From assembly GCA_002431345.1 (NCBI GenBank), contig DJEN01000045.1, positions 1 to 20,105 on the forward strand: a stretch of DNA of 20,105 nt, read 5' to 3'. Source of the DNA: Megasphaera sp. UBA5897 (GTDB taxonomy: Bacteria > Bacillota > Negativicutes > Veillonellales > Megasphaeraceae). A model generated the notes under the pieces. It was not told where the DNA came from. It made no database searches and saw only the letters and a list, made by a program, of their open reading frames with translations. The position numbers and the translations under genes are program-made. Below, piece after piece: positions 14,165-20,105 of the stretch (positions are counted from its first letter, which is position 1; each line of letters opens with the position of its first letter).

Positions 14165-15013
14165 ATGCAGGGAATTTCATGGAAACGTGCGTATGCCGGT
14201 TCGGCTATCATTCATCTGGTTATTGCCGGGGTTTTGGCCGTGTTTTTGGCAGGTACGGTTCTTCATCAGGAAGAACAGCAGATGTATGTGGTCGACTTGG
14301 ATACCGGTGAATTGACCAGCTCCGGCAGCGGCCATGCCGGCGGCGGTGGCGGCAGCTCGCTGTTCCCGGAAAAATTGTCTGAACAGGCTGTAGCCGAAAA
14401 AACAGCACAGGTACAGGCTAGTCAGTCTGCTGTGGTGCCTGCTCCGCAGACTCCGGCACCAGCACCTATTTCAGATGCTGTGCCGACGGCTGAATCTGCC
14501 AATACGGCAGCTTCGTCCAACGCGGCTCCTTCGGCCGATGCAGCAGGCAGCTTCGACGGCAGTGCTTCTGATGGCGGCGGTATAGGCGGCGGCAGCGGTA
14601 CTGGCGAAGGTACTGGCAGCGGTTCGGGAATAGGTTCCGGCAGCGGCTCCGGTGTTGGTGACGGCGTAGGCGATGGTCAAGGATATGGCGACGGCAGCGG
14701 CGACGGCCAGGGCAGCGGTGACAGCGGCGCAGCCGGTACAGGAACCGGAGCATTTGACAGTGACGGCTTCTGGGCAGCAGTGAATGCCAACAAATCCTAT
14801 CCGGCGATGGCTGTCAAACGCGGCATTACAGGCTCTGTCCCCGTTACTGTCACACTGGACGGCAGCGGCAACTGTGTAGGCGCCTCAGCAGGCGGCGGTC
14901 CGAGCATTCTGCAAAATGCAGCTGTCAAAGCGGTGTATGCAGCCTGCCCGTATCCCAACGCGACCGGTCAGACAGTAACTATCAATGTAACCGTAAACTT
15001 TAACTTGAATTAA
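14165..15013 (+). CDS. tonB: TonB-family energy transducer with Gly-rich linker
   Basis: This protein of about 282 residues has one N-terminal membrane anchor (about 9-31) carrying the SxxxH pair (S13, H17) that in E. coli TonB is needed to couple with ExbB-ExbD. A long periplasmic linker and a C-terminal TonB domain follow (about 198-282: YPAMAVKRGITGSVPVTVTL). The linker's first part is Ala/Pro/Ser-rich. Its second part (about residues 137-195) is made of Gly-Ser-Asp repeats, in place of the Pro-Lys/Pro-Glu spacer of classic TonB. ATG at 14165 is preferred: AAGGGA lies 8 bases upstream, whereas the in-frame ATG at 14156, which overlaps the exbD stop, abuts that site. No TonB-dependent receptor is in the window. 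Confidence 0.87.
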   Translation: MQGISWKRAYAGSAIIHLVIAGVLAVFLAGTVLHQEEQQMYVVDLDTGELTSSGSGHAGGGGGSSLFPEKLSEQAVAEKTAQVQASQSAVVPAPQTPAPAPISDAVPTAESANTAASSNAAPSADAAGSFDGSASDGGGIGGGSGTGEGTGSGSGIGSGSGSGVGDGVGDGQGYGDGSGDGQGSGDSGAAGTGTGAFDSDGFWAAVNANKSYPAMAVKRGITGSVPVTVTLDGSGNCVGASAGGGPSILQNAAVKAVYAACPYPNATGQTVTINVTVNFNLN

Positions 15014-15037
15014 ACGAAAAAAAACAAACGCAGATAT

Positions 15038-15058
15038 AACTGGTAAGCCAGTTCTTTT
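15038..15058 (+). terminator. Terminator after tonB
   Basis: AACTGG-TAAG-CCAGTT forms a perfect 6-base-pair stem (15038-15053) followed by CTTTT. It ends the exbB-exbD-tonB unit. The rest of 15059-15199 holds the promoter region of the next operon; no other element was recognised. Confidence 0.6.
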
Positions 15059-15126
15059 AAGAAAATGCAGTACGGCCTATCTTAGTTTCACTATATGTAT
15101 TTCACACCATGTGCATGTACGTAGCT

Positions 15127-15155
15127 TTTACTTGAAAGGGCTGGCTTATTATAGA
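15127..15155 (+). promoter_or_regulatory. Candidate promoter of the flavodoxin / radical SAM operon
   Basis: TTTACT (15127-15132), a 17-base spacer and TATAGA (15150-15155) lie 45 bases before the flavodoxin start. The elements are moderate. No convincing copy of the exbB-type regulator box or Fur box was found here. Confidence 0.4.
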
Positions 15156-15199
15156 ATTTGTTTAAAATAATATGTTTTAATAAAGGAGATGTGCATCAT

Positions 15200-15721
15200 A
15201 TGAAAACGATCGTTTTATATTCTACCCGTACGGGCAATACTAAAAAAGTAGCCGAAGCCATTGCGAGTTCCCTGCCGACAGGTACGCCCTGTGTATCGGT
15301 AAAAGAAGTACCTGCAGATATTGCTTCGTATGACTGTGTGTTTTTGGGATTTTGGGTAGACCGCGGCTCAGCAGACAAAGATTCCCAAGAAACGTTGAAA
15401 ACACTGCATAACAAGCATGTAGCCGTTTTTGCCACGCTGGGAGCAGATCCTAAATCGGAACATGCTGCTGCCAGTCTTCAGGCAGGTGTTGATTTTCTGC
15501 CGGCAGATGTCGATGTACCGGGCCGGTTTATCTGCCAGGGCGCAGTAGATCCCAAACTGATTGAAATGATGTATAAACAGTTTCCGGCAGGCCATCCGCA
15601 CGGCAAATCGCCGGAACGCGATGCGCTTCATGCAGAAGCTGCCAAACATCCGGATGCAGCAGATTTAGAACATGCCAAAGCATTTGCTGCGGCTGTCATG
15701 CAGCGCGTTGCAGAAGGGTAA
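15200..15721 (+). CDS. Flavodoxin-family protein, likely haem-degradation partner (HmuF/BilS-like)
   Basis: This protein of about 173 residues is a flavodoxin with the FMN phosphate loop STRTGNT at 8-14. GFWVDRGSADKDSQE near 51-65 and FATLGADPKSEHA near 77-89 are patterns I associate with the BilS/HmuF-type flavodoxins found beside tetrapyrrole enzymes. Its C-terminal third (PHGKSPERDALHAEAAKHPD) is longer than in short electron-carrier flavodoxins. The ATG at 15200 has AAAGGAG about 10 bases upstream; an upstream in-frame ATG at 15158 lacks a site. It is followed seven bases later by a ChuW/HutW-like radical SAM gene, so it probably donates electrons to that enzyme or itself acts on haem, as reported for Fusobacterium HmuF. 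Confidence 0.82.
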   Translation: MKTIVLYSTRTGNTKKVAEAIASSLPTGTPCVSVKEVPADIASYDCVFLGFWVDRGSADKDSQETLKTLHNKHVAVFATLGADPKSEHAAASLQAGVDFLPADVDVPGRFICQGAVDPKLIEMMYKQFPAGHPHGKSPERDALHAEAAKHPDAADLEHAKAFAAAVMQRVAEG

Positions 15722-15728
15722 GGTAGCT

Positions 15729-17282
15729 ATGAGCTTAGAAGAATTATTTCACAGTTTGCCAAAGGAACAGCAGTTATTCCAGTTCGGCGCAGAAACGGCC
15801 AATCCATTGGCAGAAGCGTTTCCACGCAAGCGGGTCGTACATGCCGGTTTAAACGGCAGTGTCGTTCCGCCGGATGAATCGCAGCAGCTTTGGCAGCAGT
15901 TAATGGCAGTACCGCCGCGGGAAAAGAAAATCCAGACAGCGTATATTCATATTCCATTTTGCAAAACAAAATGTCTTTATTGCGGTTTTTTCCAAAATGG
16001 AACCAATCAAGATGTAGAAGACCATTATGTAGACTGCCTGATTCAGGAACTGGAAGCTTCTGCTGACAGTCCTCGTTTACAAGACAGTATCATTCATGCT
16101 GTGTTTATTGGCGGCGGTACGCCGACTTCGTTATCCCCGCAAAATGCAAAGCGGCTGCTGCAGACGATTCAAAAATGCCTGCCGCTGGCCAATGATTATG
16201 AATTGACGCTGGAAGGGCGCATCCATGATTTGGTGCCGGAAAAGATGGATGTCTGGCTGGCAAACGGTGTCAACCGCATGTCGCTGGGGGTACAGTCGTT
16301 TCATACGGATATCCGCCGTGCCGTCGGCCGCTTGGATGACCAGGAAACGGTGCTTCGCAACCTGCGCGGCCTGCTGGATTATAATCAATGCGCTGTCGTC
16401 ATCGATTTGATTTACGGCCTGCCTGGTCAGGATATGAAGATTTGGCAGGAAGACTTAGATTTGCTGATTCAATCCGGCGTAGACGGTGCCGATTTGTACC
16501 AATTAAATGTATTTGACGGCAGCGATTTGAATAAAGCCATTGCCAATGGAAAACTGCCGCCGGCAGCGACGACGGCATATCAGTCAGGCATGTTTGCCTT
16601 TGCTAAAGAGTACTTAGAAAAACGGGCATACCGCCGTTTGAATATCTGCCATTGGAGCTGCAGCAATCGGGAACGCAGCCTGTATAACACATTGGCTCGT
16701 TCCGGCTCGGCTATGTTTCCGTTCGGCAGCGGTGCCGGCGGCGGCTTGGACGGATATTCTACCATGCTGCACCGCGCGATTCAGCCGTATGAAATGTTTG
16801 TAGAAGCTGGCAAAAAACCGTTTATGGCCCTGATGAAACAATCGCCTTTGCAGCCTATCGTCGATGCGGTACAGAATCAACTGGAAATGTGTTACATTGA
16901 TTTAAACAAAATCTATGCTTTTGACGATCGGTTAAAAGATTTAGCTTGGCTCTATGCATTATGGGAAAAACGAGGATTGGTTGCCTACAATGGCGTCATG
17001 TATACATTGACCGATGCAGGGCAGTTTTGGCAGGTAAATATTACGCAGACCACGTTGGAATGCATTCAATACTTGATGACCGGCAAAAACACGATGGTCA
17101 TGGAACGAGTAGCTGCGCAAGATGCCAAGAAAACGGCGTCTATGGCAGAAGCAATGAAAAAAATGAAGAATATGCAGGGGATGCCCAGCGTAGCTGCAAT
17201 GAAGAAAATGGCAGAAGCTATGCAGTCGATGAGCCCGGAAGAACTTCAGCAGGTCATGAAGCGCATGCAGGGTTCCTTATAA
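15729..17282 (+). CDS. ChuW/HutW/HmuW-type radical SAM enzyme for oxygen-independent haem degradation
   Basis: This protein of about 517 residues belongs to the HemW-like radical SAM group. The [4Fe-4S] motif is C78-xxx-C82-xx-C85 (PFCKTKCLYCGFF), followed by GGGTPT near 129-134, RMSLGVQSF and DLIYGLPGQ. HWSCSNRERSLYN and FGSGAGGGLDGYS near 315-345 are typical of the ChuW/HutW branch rather than of HemN or HemW. These enzymes use SAM to methylate and open the haem ring anaerobically, releasing iron and an anaerobilin-type tetrapyrrole. The flavodoxin upstream suits its electron supply. The final 47 residues are Met-rich (11 Met). ATG at 15729 follows an AAGG site 7 bases past the flavodoxin stop. 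Confidence 0.87.
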   Translation: MSLEELFHSLPKEQQLFQFGAETANPLAEAFPRKRVVHAGLNGSVVPPDESQQLWQQLMAVPPREKKIQTAYIHIPFCKTKCLYCGFFQNGTNQDVEDHYVDCLIQELEASADSPRLQDSIIHAVFIGGGTPTSLSPQNAKRLLQTIQKCLPLANDYELTLEGRIHDLVPEKMDVWLANGVNRMSLGVQSFHTDIRRAVGRLDDQETVLRNLRGLLDYNQCAVVIDLIYGLPGQDMKIWQEDLDLLIQSGVDGADLYQLNVFDGSDLNKAIANGKLPPAATTAYQSGMFAFAKEYLEKRAYRRLNICHWSCSNRERSLYNTLARSGSAMFPFGSGAGGGLDGYSTMLHRAIQPYEMFVEAGKKPFMALMKQSPLQPIVDAVQNQLEMCYIDLNKIYAFDDRLKDLAWLYALWEKRGLVAYNGVMYTLTDAGQFWQVNITQTTLECIQYLMTGKNTMVMERVAAQDAKKTASMAEAMKKMKNMQGMPSVAAMKKMAEAMQSMSPEELQQVMKRMQGSL

Positions 17283-17312
17283 ATTTTGATACCTTTTCTA
17301 TACACTCCCTTG

Positions 17313-17344
17313 AAAAAGACTGCGGCTCATGCTGCGGTCTTTTT
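17313..17344. terminator. Terminator after the radical SAM gene
   Basis: AAAAAGACTGC (17313-17323) and GCGGTCTTTTT (17334-17344) form an 11-base-pair stem with one G-U pair and a 10-base loop. The A and T runs make it functional in both directions. Confidence 0.85.
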
Positions 17345-17392
17345 GTATAAAATGGGTTTTGTTACATTCATAACATAATAATAAATATACTT

Positions 17393-17420
17393 TTGAAAAA
17401 GAAAATTAAATTCTTATTAT
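17393..17420 (+). promoter_or_regulatory. Candidate promoter of the PNPOx-fusion / AraC operon
   Basis: TTGAAA (17393-17398), a 16-base spacer and TATTAT (17415-17420) lie 25 bases before the next gene in a very AT-rich stretch. The terminator just upstream makes a separate promoter necessary. Confidence 0.5.
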
Positions 17421-17445
17421 ATGAAGAAAGAAGGCGTTTCGTTTT

Positions 17446-18273
17446 ATGGCAAATACGTTGTTTTTATATGATGGGACAAAAGCATCCCGCATGACAGTGC
17501 AAATTATGGCCAGCATCGTGAGTATGAGCAGCTATCAGGTATATACGGCAGCCTCGTCTTTGGGGCAATACGGCCGCATTCTGCTGGCTGTCGGCCCGAA
17601 AACAGATTTGGCATGGGTTACAGCCGTGCTGCAGCAAGACCTTTCACAAAAGGAAATCGGCATCATCGGCGTCGACGTATCGGATACGGTATGGCAGGAG
17701 ATACAAGATCGTGCCGCTACATGCACAGGGAAGTCTCTTTGTTATACAGCTTGTGTTCATACAGCGGCAGGAACAGAAGAAATTATCCAGGCCGGTGAAC
17801 GGCTGCAGGCGCTGCATGCCGCTCCCGGAGAAAATGATAAAACAGTGCTGGAAGCCATCGAAACCTTTTTGCGCCAGCATACTACGTGTGCACTGGCTAC
17901 GGGGCAGGGTACTGCTGTGCGGGCAACGCCGATTGAGTACCTGTATGACGAAAAGAAAATCTATCTGTTTAGTGAAGGCGGAAAAAAATTCGCCAACTTG
18001 TACCGCAATCCCCAGGTTGGGTTAGCTGTTTTTGATTCGTATGCAGGATTTGAAAAGCTGGCAGGCTTGCAGTTGACAGGAAGATGCCGTATGATAGAAC
18101 CAGACGAACCCGGATACATGGCGATTGCAGCGGCAAAAGGCATTACAAAAGAGCGAATCGCTGCTATGCCGGTTATACTGCATGTTTTGGAAATTCAACT
18201 CACAGAAGCGGTCTTTTTATGGGCTGGCTTCTTAAAACACGGCAAAACAGTCCGGCAGGTGTATCGGTTCTAA
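17446..18273 (+). CDS. Flavodoxin-like / PNPOx-like split-barrel fusion protein
   Basis: This 275-residue protein has two parts. Residues 1 to about 120 look like a degenerate flavodoxin-type fold (TLFLYDGTKASRMTVQIMA, YGRILLAVGPKTD, KEIGIIGVDVSD) in which the phosphate loop is not the canonical T-x-T-G-N-T. Residues about 137-262 are a pyridoxamine-phosphate-oxidase-like split barrel (TTCALATGQGTAVRATPIEY, KKIYLFSEGGKKFANLYRNPQVGLAVFD), a fold that binds FMN or, in HugZ/HutZ proteins, haem. The context beside a radical SAM haem-opening enzyme suggests it handles haem or reduces the tetrapyrrole product. The ribosome site (AAGAAGG) is weak and about 12 bases away. It is followed 34 bases later by the AraC-family gene. 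The function is inferred. Confidence 0.78.
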   Translation: MANTLFLYDGTKASRMTVQIMASIVSMSSYQVYTAASSLGQYGRILLAVGPKTDLAWVTAVLQQDLSQKEIGIIGVDVSDTVWQEIQDRAATCTGKSLCYTACVHTAAGTEEIIQAGERLQALHAAPGENDKTVLEAIETFLRQHTTCALATGQGTAVRATPIEYLYDEKKIYLFSEGGKKFANLYRNPQVGLAVFDSYAGFEKLAGLQLTGRCRMIEPDEPGYMAIAAAKGITKERIAAMPVILHVLEIQLTEAVFLWAGFLKHGKTVRQVYRF

Positions 18274-18307
18274 TATCATCTGAAAGATCATCAAGGAGGG
18301 TATTGAC

Positions 18308-19261
18308 ATGGCAGCCGTAAGTCCTATGCGAATTGTTGAAGAAAGTGCGGATAAAACAGTTATCGAAGTCACGAATAAGACAGGGAATGCGCATCTGACA
18401 AAACGAAAAATATATCCGGGAATTGATATTGTGTATTTAGATGCGCATATTCAGCAATTTTCTTGCTATGCCCAGCCGGTACCCAATGTGTTTGCTATCA
18501 ATCACTGCGAAGAAGGCCGTGTGGAATGTGAATTTAAGAATGGAGAATTTTTGTATATGGGCCCCAGCGACATGTCTGTTGGCTGGCGCAGCAATGAAGA
18601 ATTTTGCCATACTACGTATTTTCCCAGAGCGCATTATCATGGCCTTTCGATTGTTTTTACGATTCAAAAAGCCCAGCCTGTCGTAGATCGGATTTTGGGA
18701 GATAAGTCCTTTGATATTGCAGAATTGTGCAATCGGTTTTGCCAGGAATCGGATTTTGGCATGATTATGGAAGAGAACAAGGATATGAAACATTTATTTC
18801 AAGAGTTGTATCATGTTCCCGATTCCATACGCTATCCATACTGCCAGTTAAAAGTAGTGGAAATATTGCTGATGCTCAGTACGATTGATTGCAAAAAGCA
18901 GAAGAAAAAAGTTTGCTTTCCTCAAAATCAAGTGGAACTTGTCAAGACAATTCGTGACTATTTAGTGCAGCATATACAAGAAAAATTTACAATTGAAGAA
19001 ATTTCAGAGCAGTATGCAATATCACAGACCCTGCTGAAACGTATATTTAAAGCGATATATGGGATGTCGATCCGCCAGTATTTACAGGAATATCGCGTAG
19101 AAGAAGCACAGCGTCTTTTGCTGCAGTCCAATCAAAGTATCGTAGATATCGCGATGTATGTCGGCTATTCTAATTGCAGCAAATTTTCGGCAGCCTTTAA
19201 GAAGCATACAGGCATACTGCCTAAAGATTACAGGCGCCTGCATCAGTCTGTGCAAGTATGA
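18308..19261 (+). CDS. AraC-family transcriptional regulator
   Basis: This 317-residue protein has an N-terminal sensing region of about 200 residues (NHCEEGRVECEF, MSVGWRSNEEFCHTTYFP) and a C-terminal double helix-turn-helix (about 208-317: FTIEEISEQYAISQTLLKRIFK, then SIVDIAMYVGYSNCSKFSAAFKKHTG). The overall layout is that of PchR-like regulators, which respond to iron-siderophore ligands. Its place at the end of a haem operon suggests control by haem, a haem product or iron. AAGGAGGG lies 8 bases before the ATG. The paired-repeat boxes at 12830 and 19333 are the best candidate binding sites. No terminator immediately follows; the next one is that of the RNA candidate at 19510. Confidence 0.9.
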   Translation: MAAVSPMRIVEESADKTVIEVTNKTGNAHLTKRKIYPGIDIVYLDAHIQQFSCYAQPVPNVFAINHCEEGRVECEFKNGEFLYMGPSDMSVGWRSNEEFCHTTYFPRAHYHGLSIVFTIQKAQPVVDRILGDKSFDIAELCNRFCQESDFGMIMEENKDMKHLFQELYHVPDSIRYPYCQLKVVEILLMLSTIDCKKQKKKVCFPQNQVELVKTIRDYLVQHIQEKFTIEEISEQYAISQTLLKRIFKAIYGMSIRQYLQEYRVEEAQRLLLQSNQSIVDIAMYVGYSNCSKFSAAFKKHTGILPKDYRRLHQSVQV

Positions 19262-19332
19262 GCATGACAGCAGAGAAAATATATACGAAAAGAACTTGTC
19301 ATGATGAAAAAAGAAATGATATTAAAAATAAA

Positions 19333-19394
19333 TGTCGGAATGGGCTATTTTTGACCCGTTTGGAGTAGATATTTATAAGAGCAGTACGTATAAT
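19333..19394 (+). promoter_or_regulatory. Second copy of the regulator box with promoter
   Basis: TGTCGGAATGG followed by GCTATTTTT, a degenerate second half and TTTGGAGTAGA (19333-19369) mirrors the box before the exbB operon. A perfect TATAAT (19389-19394) lies 24 bases after GTAG, the same spacing as at the exbB copy. An overlapping TTGACC-N17-TATAAG (19351-19379) is an alternative promoter. There is no protein-coding gene downstream on this strand. Confidence 0.65.
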
Positions 19395-19400
19395 ATAGAT

Positions 19401-19543
19401 GTGGTTATCAATCTATGATGACGGCATGTATATTCTTGACAGTACACTGTAACATTACCCCTGGGAAATACCTCTCCTTCTGGAATGTGTACTGCAGAAT
19501 ATGTATTCGGCACGTCGAGCCAACCTCTCGGCGTGTCTTTTTT
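19401..19543 (+). ncRNA. Candidate regulated small RNA with long hairpin and C/U-rich loop
   Basis: The stretch runs from the predicted start of the 19389 TATAAT promoter to a strong terminator, about 143 nt, with no credible reading frame. Its centre folds into a long hairpin: ATATTCT (19430-19436) pairs with AGAATAT (19496-19502), and CAGTACAC (19440-19447) pairs with GTGTACTG (19487-19494), separated by a 3/1 internal loop. The 39-base apical region holds CCTCTCCTTC (19471-19480), complementary to strong Shine-Dalgarno sequences. In Gram-positive bacteria such C-rich loops are used by iron-responsive RNAs such as FsrA. The RNA is inferred; it could instead be the relic leader of a lost gene. 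Confidence 0.5.
19510..19543 (+). terminator. Terminator of the plus-strand RNA / AraC operon
   Basis: GCACGTCGAG (19510-19519) and CTCGGCGTGT (19527-19536) make a 10-base-pair stem with two G-U pairs and a 7-base loop, followed by C and six T residues. Confidence 0.85.
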
Positions 19544-19545
19544 GC

Positions 19546-19577
19546 ACAAAAAAAGAGGCACTGCTTGCTGCAGTACC
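19546..19577 (-). terminator. Terminator of the YbjN-like gene
   Basis: On the minus strand GGTACTGC-AGCAA-GCAGTGCC forms a perfect 8-base-pair stem (with one G-U) followed by TCTTTTTTT. It faces the plus-strand terminator at 19510-19543, so the two convergent units are each closed. Confidence 0.85.
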
Positions 19578-19593
19578 CCCAATCGACAGCCTA

Positions 19594-20025
19594 TTATGCC
19601 CAAATTACTTTCATAATGTCTTTATACGCACTTTCCAGATGTTGAATGATGTTGCGGTACAAGGCATAGACAACTTCGCCGTTTATTTCGTCCGTAGGCA
19701 GAATCAGGCATGTATCCAAAATCAAAGAGCCGTCGTTGTCGGTAAAATATTTGAATGATTTATACGTCAAATTGTATTCATTCATTAATTGAGACAAGCT
19801 TTCCAGATTTTTGCCGTTCAGTGCGTTCGGAGCGATAAAAACGCGAATCATACCGTATATGCTGTCATCGAGAATAAAAATAGTAGGGATGTTGGTGCCG
19901 TTTATAGTGAGATTGGAGCGAAAGATGGCTGAATGCAGCGAGTCATCTTCCGGTACATCTACGGTAAAATCCTGGATTTGGTGTTCATCAAGAAATTTTT
20001 TAAAGTTTTCAGCTTTTTTATTCAT
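19594..20025 (-). CDS. Small YbjN-like protein, function unknown
   Basis: This 143-residue soluble acidic protein has no signal peptide or membrane segment. The pattern of a short N-terminal helix (KKFLDEHQI), a strand-rich core (TIFILDDSIYGMIRVFIAP), a helix with LMNEYNLTYKSFKYF, then DNDGSLILDTCLILPT and a C-terminal helix, resembles YbjN-domain or type III secretion chaperone-like folds. That assignment is tentative. AAAAAGGAG lies 8 bases before the ATG, and the gene has its own promoter and terminator, so it is monocistronic. Nothing in its sequence links it to haem or pili. Confidence 0.75.
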   Translation of the reverse strand: MNKKAENFKKFLDEHQIQDFTVDVPEDDSLHSAIFRSNLTINGTNIPTIFILDDSIYGMIRVFIAPNALNGKNLESLSQLMNEYNLTYKSFKYFTDNDGSLILDTCLILPTDEINGEVVYALYRNIIQHLESAYKDIMKVIWA

Positions 20026-20053
20026 AAGTAGTCTCCTTTTTGTATGATACTGT

Positions 20054-20062
20054 CAGTATAGC
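20054..20062 (-). promoter_or_regulatory. Extended -10 promoter of the YbjN-like gene
   Basis: On the minus strand TGC-TATACT gives an extended -10 about 30 bases upstream of the start codon. The -35 region is AT-rich without a clear hexamer. Confidence 0.45.
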
Positions 20063-20105
20063 ATACTTGCATGTAAAATAAAATTAGGAATTAGTATCTA
20101 ATGTA

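Noticed and set aside
14220..14753. Arg/His-rich minus-strand frames opposite tonB
   Set aside because: They arise from the Gly-rich repeat in the opposite frame; the TonB anchor and C-terminal domain prove the plus strand.
15086..15105. TTTCAC direct repeat with 14-base period
   Set aside because: Too short, and the period is not helically phased; likely chance in AT-rich spacer.
15127..15199. Possible Fur or AraC-type box before the flavodoxin gene
   Set aside because: Only a GGGCT core or scattered AT matches were found, well below the matches at 12830 and 12914.
19373..19603. A 76-codon minus-strand frame
   Set aside because: Its start lies inside the end of the YbjN-like gene, it crosses the minus-strand terminator and it runs opposite the RNA hairpin.
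19415..19645. A 76-codon plus-strand frame through the candidate RNA
   Set aside because: It has no ribosome site, reads through two terminator hairpins and into the opposite gene, and shows no recognisable pattern.
1..20105. CRISPR array, tRNA, rRNA, insertion sequence or prophage
   Set aside because: No regularly spaced long repeats, tRNA-like folds, transposase or phage genes were seen in any region.

Overview
The window looks like chromosomal DNA from an anaerobic diderm Firmicute (Negativicutes), most like a Megasphaera-type member of the Veillonellaceae. This is inferred from the gene mix: Gram-negative traits (TonB-ExbB-ExbD, a PilM/N/O pilus platform), purine-rich Firmicute-style Shine-Dalgarno sites, and oxygen-independent haem chemistry. 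No rRNA, tRNA, CRISPR array or insertion sequence was seen.

Layout. (1) 1-2142: a LysR regulator divergent from a two-gene 'split' chromate-type transporter (chrA halves). (2) 2139-4787, minus strand: a UvrD-family helicase with a DEDDh exonuclease inserted in the middle; its stop codon overlaps that of the second chrA half. (3) 5030-12715: one tightly packed type IV pilus operon. In order it encodes a short PilB-like ATPase, a PilT-like ATPase, PilC, a GspG/PilE-type pilin, a short prepilin peptidase, four minor prepilins, and HofM/PilM-, PilN- and PilO-like proteins. It has a phased repeat array upstream and a strong terminator at the end. The secretin PilQ and PilP are absent from the window. 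(4) 12830-19261: an iron/haem locus. It holds a possible 33-residue membrane peptide, ExbB, ExbD and TonB; then a flavodoxin and a ChuW/HutW/HmuW-type radical SAM enzyme; then a flavodoxin-like/PNPOx-like fusion and an AraC-family regulator. (5) 19262-19593: a gene-free stretch with a second copy of the putative AraC-regulator promoter, which appears to drive a structured, terminator-ended RNA of about 143 nt. (6) 19594-20025, minus strand: a small YbjN-like protein.

Working together. The haem locus reads as a complete cytoplasmic and energising module. TonB-ExbBD would energise an outer-membrane receptor encoded elsewhere. The flavodoxin and radical SAM protein would open the haem ring without oxygen and release iron. 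The PNPOx fusion may process or bind haem or its product. The AraC-family protein probably senses iron or haem status.

The most striking non-coding signal is a shared promoter architecture in front of the exbB operon (12830-12892) and in front of the RNA candidate (19333-19394). Both have a direct-repeat box and exactly 24 bases from a conserved GTAG to the -10 element. A Fur-like box sits inside a second exbB promoter. The RNA folds into a long hairpin with a C/U-rich loop able to pair with Shine-Dalgarno sequences, including that of the prepilin peptidase here. This suggests, without proving it, a co-regulated iron/haem small RNA.
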